From an uncultured Hyphomicrobiales bacterium (GTDB taxonomy: Bacteria > Pseudomonadota > Alphaproteobacteria > Rhizobiales > Beijerinckiaceae): DNA of 64,000 nt. The notes beneath the pieces are model-generated. The model searched no databases, had not been told where the DNA came from, and saw only the letters and a program-made list of their open reading frames with translations. The stretch is taken from NCBI GenBank assembly GCA_903931945.1, contig CAIZEI010000006.1, forward strand, positions 1 to 64,000. Reading direction: 5' to 3'. Position 1 is the first letter of the stretch; every line of letters begins with the position of its first letter. A program made the translations under genes and the position numbers. Below, one piece after another: positions 16,957 through 25,989 of this stretch.

Positions 16957-17976
16957 TTATTCCGCCGCAACAGCCATCCCGACGGGATCGCGCAACCCGA
17001 GAATCCGGCGCGCATTATCGTAATAAAGCTTGCGCTTGTCGGCTTCGGACAGCGGCACATCCTGGAGCAATTGCAGACAGGTCGCCGGGTCCCAGCAGGG
17101 ATAATCTGTGCCGTACATGACATGGTCGAGGCCATAATAATCGATGGCGAATTTCATACCCATCGAATGCGGCGACACCGTATCGGTGTACATGCGCTTC
17201 ATATATTCGCTCACCGGGCGCGGCAGATTGGCGGCCTTGGTGTTCTTGTCCATACGACCGGACTGATAGGGCAGCGCGCCGCCGGTATGCGACAGCACGA
17301 TTTTCAATGTCGGATGACGCTCCATCAGGCCCGACAGGATGAGCCGCGAAGCTGCAACGCTGACCTCGATGACACGCCCCAACGACAGGTGCAGCGCGCC
17401 ATTATAGCCATCCAGCATCGAGCTGAAAATCATGTCCGTGGGATGCAGAAACATCGGCAGGCCCAGTTCTGCAACGCGCGCGTAATAGGGTTCGAGACGT
17501 TCCGCATCAATGCGCGGGTCCGCGCCAACGCTGCCCGGCAGGTTCACGCCCATCAGATCGAGGCGGCCCACCGCATCTTCCAGAACCTCAAGCGCGATCT
17601 TTGTGTCCTGCATCGGAATGGCGGCGCTGCCCCAGAAACGACCGGGATATTTTTTCTGCGCCGCAGACATCTCCTCGTTCCAGTCGAGGGCGTAATCGCG
17701 GCCCTCTTCTTTTGACACAGCTGAGAAGAACACTGACATCGGACCGAGCGAGGAGACCACATCGACGCGATGGCCGAGCCCGTCCATATGGTCAAACTGT
17801 TTGCCCAGATCGTGCCAGGCGTCCCAGCCCATGGACTGGAACTTGTCTTCCGCACGCGCTTTGATGTCGTAACCGCCTTTGGCGTTTGGACGCGCGCAAG
17901 GGGCTTCCGTGCGTTTGTTCAAAGCCTCGAAAAACCGGCGGGGCCAGAAGTGGAAATGGGAATCGATAATATGCAC
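16957..17976 (-). CDS. ACMSD-like metal-dependent amidohydrolase/decarboxylase
   Basis: About 339 residues from a GTG start at 17976 (GGAGG with about 8-nt spacing, reading VHIIDSHFHFWP). Metal ligands are all visible: HxH in DSHFHFWP, His in PMFLHPTD, His in IVLSHTGGALPY and Asp in MYGTDYPCWD. This is the amidohydrolase-2 group that includes aminocarboxymuconate-semialdehyde decarboxylase and resorcylate decarboxylases, so non-oxidative decarboxylation or hydrolysis of an aromatic-derived acid is likely. It lies upstream of the cupin pair and 161 nt downstream of the HlyD gene, all on one strand. Confidence 0.88.
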   Translation of the reverse strand: MHIIDSHFHFWPRRFFEALNKRTEAPCARPNAKGGYDIKARAEDKFQSMGWDAWHDLGKQFDHMDGLGHRVDVVSSLGPMSVFFSAVSKEEGRDYALDWNEEMSAAQKKYPGRFWGSAAIPMQDTKIALEVLEDAVGRLDLMGVNLPGSVGADPRIDAERLEPYYARVAELGLPMFLHPTDMIFSSMLDGYNGALHLSLGRVIEVSVAASRLILSGLMERHPTLKIVLSHTGGALPYQSGRMDKNTKAANLPRPVSEYMKRMYTDTVSPHSMGMKFAIDYYGLDHVMYGTDYPCWDPATCLQLLQDVPLSEADKRKLYYDNARRILGLRDPVGMAVAAE

Positions 17977-18137
17977 GCCTCGCCCTCCGCGTTCGTCTCT
18001 ATGGCCGACGCTGTTACAATAGCACAAAAAACGATATTGGAAATGGCTTCAGGATTAGCGGCGCCGCCCGCATTTCCGACTGGCGCTCGCCACACCGGGC
18101 CAGAAAAACCGACATTCGATAACCAGACGCCAGACCC

Positions 18138-19370
18138 TCACGTCCCCGGATTTTGCGACCCCGGCGCCGCCTTGATCGCGACCGGCGCGCCATCGGAGAG
18201 AAAATCCTTGCCGTCGTCGACGATATCCTCGCCACCCTTCAGCCCCTCCGTCACGACAAATCGTCCATCCTGAAACCGCCCAAGCGTAATCTTGCGCTTG
18301 TGCGCGACGTTGTCATCGACCGTATAGACATAATCGACGTTATTCTGCCGCACGATGGCAAGGCGGGAGACAGACACGTCGTCGGGCTCTGTGCGCAGCG
18401 TGAGCTCGACGTTGCAGAGCTGGCCGGGCCACAGGACTTCATCGGAATTGGGGAAAGTCGCGCGCACCATGACCGTTCCCGTGCCCGGGTCGATCAGATT
18501 GTCGATGACCGTAATCTCGCCCGCAGCCTGACGCGCGCCGCCCTGCGGGGTCGCGACGACTTTGACAGGCGACTCGGCAATCGCCTCGCGCAACGAGGCG
18601 AGCTGCACCTGTGGAATTGGAAAAGCGACGTAGATAGGCGACATCTGGTTGATGGTCACCAGATTTCCGGTGGCGGTGCTGTCAGCGGTGCGGATGATAT
18701 TGCCCACCTTGGAGGAAAATACGCCGAGGCGCCCGGAAATGGGGGCGCTCAACGTGTACCAGCTCTCCTGGATTTTCAGGTTATCGAGCTGGGCCTGATC
18801 GGCCTGGGCTGCAGCCTGCGCCGCTTTCTGCGCGGTCTGGGCGTTCTGCAAATTCAGCAAAGGTCCGGACGTGCTGTTCAGCAACGTGCCGGCGCGCGAG
18901 GCGTCGCGCGTGCTTTGCTCGATCGCCGCCCTGTCTTTTTCAAGTGTGGCTTCCGCCTGCCTGATTTGTGTCAGCACCTGGCGGTCGTCGAGTTTGACAA
19001 GCACGTCGCCAGCCTGCACCCGGTCTCCGTCGCTTTTGACGAGTTCCGCGATCGTCGCATCAATCCGGCTGCGAATGGCGACGCTGGCGACCGGCTGCAC
19101 CGTGCCGACAGTGTCAACATGGAATGGAATGGGGCCCCGCGCGACTTTCTCCACCGATACGTTCACGCGAGGGCGACCGCCGCTCGCCGCCGCTGGCTGC
19201 GGCTTGCCAAAGAAAATCATGCCATGCGCATCCGCAAAGCTCCTGATGTCGGCGGTCGATTTGGTCCAGCCGTTCGCATAGGGCTCAAATGTGGCTGGCG
19301 ATTCGATACCGGTCACGAAAGCCGCGCAGGCCAGAAAAACAGTCCAGCCCAAAACACTTTTGACGCCCAT
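18138..19370 (-). CDS. RND-type efflux periplasmic adaptor (HlyD/MexA family), orphan
   Basis: 410 residues. An N-terminal hydrophobic anchor (VLGWTVFLACAAFVTGI) is followed by an unusual 50-residue segment before the usual beta-barrel start (GPIPFHVDTVGTVQPVASV). Then come the lipoyl half-motifs (VKSDGDRVQAGDVLVKLDD and ISGRLGVFSSKVGNII) around a helical hairpin rich in Ala/Gln, and a C-terminal membrane-proximal domain. Such adaptors link an inner-membrane RND pump to an outer-membrane channel. No pump or TolC-like gene lies in the window; the downstream gene is an amidohydrolase. Confidence 0.9.
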   Translation of the reverse strand: MGVKSVLGWTVFLACAAFVTGIESPATFEPYANGWTKSTADIRSFADAHGMIFFGKPQPAAASGGRPRVNVSVEKVARGPIPFHVDTVGTVQPVASVAIRSRIDATIAELVKSDGDRVQAGDVLVKLDDRQVLTQIRQAEATLEKDRAAIEQSTRDASRAGTLLNSTSGPLLNLQNAQTAQKAAQAAAQADQAQLDNLKIQESWYTLSAPISGRLGVFSSKVGNIIRTADSTATGNLVTINQMSPIYVAFPIPQVQLASLREAIAESPVKVVATPQGGARQAAGEITVIDNLIDPGTGTVMVRATFPNSDEVLWPGQLCNVELTLRTEPDDVSVSRLAIVRQNNVDYVYTVDDNVAHKRKITLGRFQDGRFVVTEGLKGGEDIVDDGKDFLSDGAPVAIKAAPGSQNPGT

Positions 19371-19587
19371 GGCTGTCTCTCTCCAGAACGAAACCGGTTA
19401 GATCTTTTAGCTGGCAGGCAATGGCGGCAGATCGGGGCCAGCGCAAGTGGGCAAAGATTAACGTTTTGTAATGTGAATGCAAGGGCCGGACGATTTCCGC
19501 TTGCCCTTGGCGAAAACCCGTTTATTGGTCCGCCCGGAGATTGACCCGGCGCGCCAGACCTCGCGCGCCACCACGGGAGGCACACTT

Positions 19588-20604
19588 ATGCGTTACATCG
19601 ATTGTTTCAATCATTTCTTTCCTCAGGGTATCTGGGACAAGATCATGTCAACGCCTGGCGCGGTGGCCGACATTGGCGCGCGTATGCGCGGTGTCCCGGC
19701 GATCTACGATCTGGATCGCCGCAAGCAGGTCTGCGACATGTTTCGCGGCAAATATGACTATACGCAGGTGATATCACTCGGCATGCCGCCGCTCGAAGCG
19801 CTGGGAACCCCTTCGGAAGTTGAGGAATTCGCCAAGCTTGGCAATGACGGCATGGCCGAACTCTGCGTGAAGGAAAAAGACTATTTCTGCGGCTGGCTCG
19901 CCTCGCTGCCGATGAACTCCCCCAACGCCGCCAAGGAGTTGGAGCGCGCGTTCAGGAATGGCGCCTGCGGGGTGCAGATTCACACCAACATTAACGGCAA
20001 GCCGCTCGATGAGGAGGAATTCCGTCCGGTGTTCGAGGTCGCCGAAAAGGCGGGCAAGATGGTGTTCCTGCATCCTTCGCGCGGCGCCTTCGACCTCGCC
20101 GACTACAAGACCGAGAAGAAGTCGAAATACGAGATCTGGTGGACCTTCGGCTGGCCCTACGAAACCTCGGTTGCAATGGCCCGCCTCGTCTTCGGCGGCG
20201 TGCTCGACGATCACCCGAACCTGAAAGTGCTTGCGCATCACCTGGGCGCAATGGTCCCCTATTTCGAAGGCCGTGTCGGGCCAGGTTGGGATCAACTTGG
20301 CAATCGCACGACGGACGAAGACTACAAGACGCTGCGCGCCAATATGAAGAAAAGCCCGCTCGCCTATTTCAAGGATTTTTACGCCGACACCGCCGTGTTC
20401 GGATCAAAGGCGGCGACCGATTGCGGCCTGGCCTTCTACGGCGCAGACAAGGCGCTCTTTGCCTCGGACTGCCCCTTCGACCCGGAAAAGGGCCCCGGCT
20501 ATATCCGCGAAACCATCGCCATCATGGAAAAGCTCGATTACAGCAAGGCCGATATGGACAAGATCTGTCACGGCAACGCGCAGAAACTGCTTGGAATCAA
20601 GTAG
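19588..20604 (+). CDS. ACMSD-like amidohydrolase with altered first metal motif
   Basis: About 338 residues. ATG 19588 is fixed by GGGAGG 7 nt upstream. The fold is as in the enzyme at 16957: MVFLHPSRG, VLAHHLGAMVPYFEGR and LFASDCPFDP supply the later His, His and Asp. The N-terminal motif reads IDCFNHFFP where the family normally has IDxHxH: the first His is Phe, the second is kept. The family is known to vary this residue (Glu in resorcylate-type decarboxylases), but Phe should remove one metal ligand. It is divergent from the HlyD gene and single-gene, followed by a strong terminator. Confidence 0.88.
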   Translation: MRYIDCFNHFFPQGIWDKIMSTPGAVADIGARMRGVPAIYDLDRRKQVCDMFRGKYDYTQVISLGMPPLEALGTPSEVEEFAKLGNDGMAELCVKEKDYFCGWLASLPMNSPNAAKELERAFRNGACGVQIHTNINGKPLDEEEFRPVFEVAEKAGKMVFLHPSRGAFDLADYKTEKKSKYEIWWTFGWPYETSVAMARLVFGGVLDDHPNLKVLAHHLGAMVPYFEGRVGPGWDQLGNRTTDEDYKTLRANMKKSPLAYFKDFYADTAVFGSKAATDCGLAFYGADKALFASDCPFDPEKGPGYIRETIAIMEKLDYSKADMDKICHGNAQKLLGIK

Positions 20605-20627
20605 GTTCGCGCCCCTCCAATGCGGCG

Positions 20628-20655
20628 AACGCCCGGCAAAGCCGGGCGTTTTTTT
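20628..20655 (+). terminator. Rho-independent terminator after amidohydrolase
   Basis: A 10-bp perfect stem AACGCCCGGC / GCCGGGCGTT with an AAA loop, running into a series of seven T. It lies 24 nt after the stop codon of the plus-strand amidohydrolase. Confidence 0.95.
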
Positions 20656-20791
20656 GCCGCCGCGCGCCCGGGTTGACAGATAAATCATCCCGCCATTCCA
20701 TACATCGCCCGATGGATGGCTCAGGACCGCGCTACGGCTGTGGACAATGGCGCCAAAACTGGGCGAAAGCGCCAATGGAGCTGCGCGAATA

Positions 20792-21226
20792 ATGAAAAAT
20801 AACCCTACAGCCACGGGCGAATCCCCCTCGCAACTGATCGACGCGAGGATCCGGGATTTGGGCGACTGGAGAGGCGAAACGCTCGCGCTGATCCGCGCGC
20901 TCATCAAGCAGGCGGTCCCCGACGTGATCGAGGAATGGAAGTGGAGGGGTGTTCCGGTGTGGTCTCACGAGGGATTGATCTGCACTGGCGAGACCTACAA
21001 GAGCGTCGTGAAGGCGACTTTCGCCAGCGGCGCCGCGCTCAAGAACCCCACAGGTCTTTTCAACGCAAGCCTTGAGGGCAACGTCAGGCGCGCGATCGAT
21101 TTCCATGAAGGCGATGAAATCGATACGGAAGCATTCAAAACGCTTGTTCGCGCCGCCGCGGCCCTGAATATGTCTTCAACGGCGCGTCGAGCCGGACGGC
21201 GCTCCCGCGAAACCGGGACAGCATAA
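20792..21226 (+). CDS. DUF1801 (YdhG/YjbR-like) domain protein
   Basis: About 144 residues from ATG 20792; ATG 20747 is also possible. The DUF1801 signature is seen in PDVIEEWKWRGVPVWSHEG, followed by YKSVVKATFASGAALKNP and a C-terminal helix. Homologues have a frataxin-like fold and no established biochemical function. The basic tail (RRAGRRSRETG) might contact nucleic acid. It stands alone between a terminator and a weakly coding region. Confidence 0.8.
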   Translation: MKNNPTATGESPSQLIDARIRDLGDWRGETLALIRALIKQAVPDVIEEWKWRGVPVWSHEGLICTGETYKSVVKATFASGAALKNPTGLFNASLEGNVRRAIDFHEGDEIDTEAFKTLVRAAAALNMSSTARRAGRRSRETGTA

Positions 21227-21263
21227 TAAATTCAGGGTGTCGGACCGAGCAGTCACGCCAGCC

Positions 21264-21515
21264 CTATACGCCCATGCAAGACTGATTATCCAGGCCGCCG
21301 ATGGCTTTATTGATCGAATGAAACCTATAGTCGCGCCTGTCGTCCGCGTCATCGCGGACAAAAAGCCAAGTAAACCCGCGCGCAGAACCCGGCAGGAGAT
21401 GGCCGATCTCCCGCCAGACAACCCGCCCCGTCATAGAGCCAAGCACGTTGCGCTCGCGGTAATAACCCTTTTCGGGCGCTTGCGCGCCAGCATTCACTTC
21501 GGTGTTCATGGCCAT
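21264..21515 (-). CDS. Possible small hypothetical protein
   Basis: An 83-residue ORF (starts MAMNTEVNAGAQAPEKG) with a plausible globular core, NVLGSMTGRVVWREIGHLL, and a charged C-terminal half. There is no strong ribosome-binding site and I do not recognise a family. The rest of 21227-21657 holds nothing else I can support; the overlapping plus-strand ORF looks less protein-like. Confidence 0.35.
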   Translation of the reverse strand: MAMNTEVNAGAQAPEKGYYRERNVLGSMTGRVVWREIGHLLPGSARGFTWLFVRDDADDRRDYRFHSINKAIGGLDNQSCMGV

Positions 21516-21657
21516 GATTCCAGAAAATCAGACTGGAAGGTTTCCACGCCTGCGCCGGTCTGGCCTTGATCCGTCGCAAGTTCAACGTCGCGACAAGGCG
21601 ACGGCGTCCCGCAAACTTTGAAGCGCTGATGACAGCGGCCTGATTTGTCCAAGAACA

Positions 21658-23103
21658 CTATTTCGCCCAGGCGTCGAGAACCTGTTTCATCAACCGGTCG
21701 CCAAACGCGCCTTTCTCGATCGCAATCTTGGCGATGCGATCGGTCGAAAGAAGGATCGGCAGGTCGACCCAGCCGCGGCTGCGCATGAGGTCAAGATTGT
21801 GCTCGACCACGCCATCTCCTTTCGCAAGCGCGAACCAGTAGTAATTGTCCGTGATCCGCTGCGGGACGCCAGTGAGCGGCTCTCCCTGCGGCCGGTCATC
21901 GGCGCGCATTTCCAGCGCCGCAATCTGTTTGACGCCGGGCATCACCCCGTCGTTCGGCGCAACGGAGAACCGCACTTCAACGCGATGCGAGGATGCGCTG
22001 GCGGGATCCACGCTCTTTGTCAAAAAAAGATCGACGCCAAAATTGGCGCCGGGAATATCGACTTTGGCGCGCAGACCTGGCAGCCCGCCGGGCGCAGTCT
22101 CCACCGACCAGATCACCGTTCCCACAACCGTCTTGACCTTGGAGGCCTCGTCGGGCGCCTCAACGAGCAAGGCCGCGCGCTGCGCCACCGCCAGAGGTTG
22201 TGCAGGCGGCGGGCTTGGCGACTGGGACGGTTTTGCGGGGGCGCCATCGATACCGATGCGCCCGTCGATCTTGGCCGCCGCCGCATCGCCTTGCTCCTCG
22301 GTTGGAGGGGCGACGCGAGCGAAGTCTTCCGGCTTTTCCCGCAACGACATCGCGAGGGCGAAAATAACGGCCATGACGGCAAGCAGCGCGCCGCCAAATA
22401 TGAGCGCGCGCCGGTCGACATTGCCCGACTTGCGCGCAACAGGCGCCAAAGGACGGATGGATTCGGCGCGTTCGAGCCGCGTCGCCAACCCATTTTCGCT
22501 GACGGTTTCGCTCGAGGGCGCAGAATCCGCCTTCGAGCGGCCAAAATCACGCAATAGTTCGAGCCCCGGGGCGGCGGGTCTCGATTTGCGCTCGGTCGCC
22601 ACATTGGGAGCGCCGATCGCATCGACGGGGGGCGTCAGCGAATTTGCCGCAACCTGCGGCGAATCGAAGGCGCCTGACGGCGCGTCGGCTGCCGTCGCCG
22701 GCTCAACCAGCGGCGGGCGGGCAAAGGGCGACGACGCCTGAACGCGGCCCGCGATCGGTCGCAGCGGCGGACGCAAGGGCGGCGGAGGCGGTAAGGGGCT
22801 GCGCCGGGCGACGGGCGCTTGCGAGGCGTGGGTTTGCAACGGCGGGGCAGCGGCGCGCGGTTCGTCGGCAGCGAGCAGGGAGTCGGTGAATTTCGCCTGA
22901 ACCTCGCGTTCCACACGCGCAGTGGCGGCATTGAGCGCGGCTTCCTCGCGTTTGATATCCGCGTCGGCGACCGGCGGCTGCGCGTTGCGCAACTGGTTCA
23001 GCAAAGCGGTGCGCGCGCGCTCATAAAGCGCGCGGCGGCGTTCGGGTGTAGAGTCCTTCTGGTTCGCAACCGCTTTCGCGAGCAGAGGATAATATTCAGC
23101 CAT
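21658..23103 (-). CDS. Single-pass membrane protein of unknown function, conserved rhizobial type
   Basis: 481 residues. The N-terminal 75 residues are helical and conserved-looking (AEYYPLLAKAVANQKDSTPERRRALYERAR). They are followed by about 130 residues of Pro/Ala-rich low complexity, one membrane helix near residue 235 (ALIFGGALLAVMAVIFALAM) and a C-terminal beta-rich domain (about 320-481) likely to be periplasmic. Similar proteins with this opening occur next to purA or serA in rhizobia in my recollection; none has a known role. It is 124 nt downstream of purA in the same direction. Confidence 0.75.
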   Translation of the reverse strand: MAEYYPLLAKAVANQKDSTPERRRALYERARTALLNQLRNAQPPVADADIKREEAALNAATARVEREVQAKFTDSLLAADEPRAAAPPLQTHASQAPVARRSPLPPPPPLRPPLRPIAGRVQASSPFARPPLVEPATAADAPSGAFDSPQVAANSLTPPVDAIGAPNVATERKSRPAAPGLELLRDFGRSKADSAPSSETVSENGLATRLERAESIRPLAPVARKSGNVDRRALIFGGALLAVMAVIFALAMSLREKPEDFARVAPPTEEQGDAAAAKIDGRIGIDGAPAKPSQSPSPPPAQPLAVAQRAALLVEAPDEASKVKTVVGTVIWSVETAPGGLPGLRAKVDIPGANFGVDLFLTKSVDPASASSHRVEVRFSVAPNDGVMPGVKQIAALEMRADDRPQGEPLTGVPQRITDNYYWFALAKGDGVVEHNLDLMRSRGWVDLPILLSTDRIAKIAIEKGAFGDRLMKQVLDAWAK

Positions 23104-23227
23104 TGTCCCCGCCGTAAACTGGATTCAAACCAAAATCGCCTTCATCCGCAGACCCATTCCACATGAACCAAAACCGGTTTGATCCGCTCACGTCAACCCG
23201 TCAGGCGCCCAACGGGCGGCAGGAGCA

Positions 23228-24523
23228 TTAATCCTGGAACGGGTTTTGAACCAGAATTGTGTCGTCGCGTTCCGGGCTCGTTGAGAGCAAAGCCACCGGC
23301 GCCCCGATCAATTCCTCGATGCGCCGGACATATTTGATGGCCTGCGCGGGCAGCGCAGCCCAGGAGCGTGCGCCGGCGGTCGTGCCTTCCCAACCCTCGA
23401 TGACTTCGTAAACCGGCTCAACACGCGCCTGCGCGGCCTGACTTGCGGGCAGGCGGTCAATCTCGACGCCATCCAGTCGGTAACGGGTGCAGACCTTGAT
23501 GGTCTCGAACCCATCCAGAATATCGAGTTTGGTCAATGCGATGCCGGCAATGCCCGAGGTTTTGACGGTCTGGCGCGTCAGCACCGCGTCGAACCAGCCG
23601 CAGCGCCGGGGTCGCCCGGTGACAACGCCAAATTCCTTGCCGCGTTCGCCAATCAGCCGGCCGGTTTCATCATGCAACTCGGTCGGGAAGGGGCCGCCGC
23701 CAACCCGCGTGGTATAGGCTTTGGCGATGCCCAGCACATAACCGATGGCGTTGGGGCCGAGCCCGGAACCTGTCGCCGCATTGCCCGCCACCGTGTTGGA
23801 TGACGTCACAAAGGGATAGGTGCCGTGGTCGACATCCAGCAGCGCGCCCTGCGCGCCCTCGAACAGAATGCGCTTGCCCTGCCGCCGTAGACTGTCGAGC
23901 AGGTCCCACGTCGGACACATGAACGACAGAACCTTCGGCGCCACAGACATCAATTCATCGCGGATTGCGCGCGGATCGATCTCCGGCAGTCCGAGGCCGC
24001 GCCGCAGGGGATTGTGATGCGCCAGCACGCGCGCGATCTTGTCGTCCAGCGTATCGGGTTCGGCCAGATCCATCACGCGGATCGAGCGTCGGCCCGCCTT
24101 GTCTTCATAGGCTGGGCCGATGCCGCGCATCGTCGTGCCGATCTTGGTGCCGCCCGTGCTGGCGCCCTCGCGATGCGCGTCAAGCTCGCGGTGCAGCGAC
24201 AGGATCAAAGGCGCATTTTCCGCCACTTTCAGATTGTCCGGCGTGACGGCGACGCCCTGCGCCTCAATAGCGGCAATTTCCTTGACGAAGTGATGGGGAT
24301 CGACCACCACGCCATTGCCGATGACCGAGAGCTTTCCCGGTCGCACGATGCCTGAGGGCAGCAGCGAAAGCTTGTAGACCTTGCCATCGATCACGAGCGT
24401 GTGGCCGGCGTTATGCCCGCCCTGAAAGCGCACGACGACATCGGCTTCAATCGACAGCCAGTCGACGATCTTGCCTTTTCCCTCATCGCCCCACTGGGCG
24501 CCGACGACAACGACATTGGCCAT
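23228..24523 (-). CDS. purA: Adenylosuccinate synthetase
   Basis: About 431 residues from ATG 24523 (the track's longer start lacks support). It converts IMP, aspartate and GTP to adenylosuccinate in AMP synthesis. Seen: the P-loop-like [16 protein letters not shown] with catalytic Asp, GGHNAGHT with catalytic His, [36 protein letters not shown] and [14 protein letters not shown]. Length equals the family norm. The gene is complete; a conserved membrane-protein gene follows it. Confidence 0.98.
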   Translation of the reverse strand: MANVVVVGAQWGDEGKGKIVDWLSIEADVVVRFQGGHNAGHTLVIDGKVYKLSLLPSGIVRPGKLSVIGNGVVVDPHHFVKEIAAIEAQGVAVTPDNLKVAENAPLILSLHRELDAHREGASTGGTKIGTTMRGIGPAYEDKAGRRSIRVMDLAEPDTLDDKIARVLAHHNPLRRGLGLPEIDPRAIRDELMSVAPKVLSFMCPTWDLLDSLRRQGKRILFEGAQGALLDVDHGTYPFVTSSNTVAGNAATGSGLGPNAIGYVLGIAKAYTTRVGGGPFPTELHDETGRLIGERGKEFGVVTGRPRRCGWFDAVLTRQTVKTSGIAGIALTKLDILDGFETIKVCTRYRLDGVEIDRLPASQAAQARVEPVYEVIEGWEGTTAGARSWAALPAQAIKYVRRIEELIGAPVALLSTSPERDDTILVQNPFQD

Positions 24524-24565
24524 GATACGATTTAATGATCCTGTTGCAGCGGGCGCGCAAGCAAA

Positions 24566-24586
24566 ACCCCGGCGCAATACCGGGGT
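24566..24586 (-). terminator. Putative terminator upstream of purA
   Basis: A stem ACCCCGG / CCGGGGT with a 7-nt loop; on the minus strand it is followed by TTTT. It lies between the decayed restriction gene and purA, so it should end the upstream lldD-like/restriction transcript and isolate purA. Confidence 0.6.
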
Positions 24587-24629
24587 CCCTTGGATTGTCG
24601 ATTAGCCCAAAGGGCGCGAGGTGGCAAGT

Positions 24630-25989
24630 TTACCCTCTTGGCAGCGCCCGCATCGCCTCTACAATCTCCATGGTTTCGACGCTGACCCGCGTGATACGGC
24701 CTAAGAGATCGACGACCTTCTCCTTGTAGTCGGCAAAGCGATAGGCGTTGAACTTTTCGCGGATCGTCGGGTCTTTCGGCGTCTTCTCCTTATGCTGGTC
24801 GAGCACCCAGTCGAGCGCGCAGCGGTTGCCAAGCTTGTAGCCCCATGCCGCTTTCGGCACGCCCGAAAGTTGCGTCTGGCTGTCGAGAATGACGATGCCA
24901 TTTTCATGGTCGGATTTCAGCGCGGGCTTGGGGTTCTGGCCGGCATCGCTCGCCTTCTTGTCGGGCGTGTCCGTGCGTTTCAGCTTCCATGGCTCGACGC
25001 TCTCGTAGCCAATATGCAGCGCCATCAGTTTCTCGCCCCAGTCCGCCCAACGCCAGAAGTCGGGATAAAACGGAATGCGTGGAAACTCGCGCTTGAGATT
25101 TTGCGCGTATTTCTCGCGGTAAACGGGATCGTGCAGGACGGCGTAAACATAGTGAAAGATGGCGTCCTTGGTGATGGTGCGCGGTGGCGCGGATGGCGTT
25201 GTAATAGGGCTCCAGCGCCCGCAGCGTGTTCTTTTTCAGCGCGCCGGTGAAGAACAGGTTCTCGAGCGTGTAGAGTTCCTTCGCCACGTTGTTCTGGCGA
25301 TGGAAATCATCCTCGTCGAAAACTTTTGAAAAGATTTCCTCGGTCAAAATATGCTGGATCAACATTTCCCGCACATCGGCGGCCGTTACGCTCGAATTGA
25401 TGGTTTCTTGCGCGTGGGTGAGAAATTTTTCCGCAGCGTTTTTGAAGGCGGGATTGATCGCCTGCGCTTGTTCAATCATGCCGCGCAAGGCCGTCAGAAC
25501 TGCCGGCAAATCTGTCTGGAACTGCACAACGGCCTTCCGAAATTCCGCAATCTCTGGCCGCTCATATGCAAAGAAGAGATCGAGCAGGTTTTCCAGTCTG
25601 CCCGCGTCACCCGTTGCACAGCGCAGGACCTCGTGACCATTCTGGATCAGAACGGCGGTCGCACTATCCTCAAAAATGATATTGTCTCTCGGATAGCCCT
25701 TTTTAAATTTCTTCTCGATTTCCTCGTCTAGATCGTCGGCCTCATCTTTGGCCTCCCAATAGCCGAAGGGCAGGCGGACATCGAATAAAAGCGCGCCGTC
25801 GACGTAGATATTCGTTTGGGTGGACGTGACCATGTGGTGTTCGGGAACGAACACGAGATCGCGGGCCCGGCCCATCGTTTTCAGGAGGTCTTTGAATGCT
25901 TCCCGAACGACCGATTCGCGCGCCGACCCAGAGACCTTTTTCAGATCCGAGAGTTCATTCAGATATTTACCGATCGCCAATTGGCTCAT
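24630..25989 (-). pseudogene. Decayed type II/ISP-like restriction-modification enzyme, methylase core deleted and frameshifted
   Basis: The N-terminal ~265 residues read well: LVFVPEHHMVTSTQTNIYVDG, then FDVRLPFGYWEAKDEADD, a PD-(D/E)xK-like nuclease site (D...EAK), up to LEPYYNAIRATA, which in the family opens the N6-adenine methylase domain. The frame then breaks near 25190. In another frame the far C-terminal part resumes (KDAIFHYVYAVLHDPVYREK, PRIPFYPDFWRWADWGEKL, ...KFNAYRFADYKEKVVDLLGRI) down to 24630. The whole methylase core and its NPPY motif are absent, so it is a deletion remnant. Its ATG overlaps the stop of the upstream oxidase gene (ATGA), as if translation-coupled before decay. 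Confidence 0.85.

Noticed and set aside
18153-19544. 463-residue plus-strand ORF opposite the HlyD gene
   Set aside because: It is the antisense shadow of a clear HlyD-family coding sequence; no domain, signal or ribosome-binding site supports it. High GC gives long open antisense frames.
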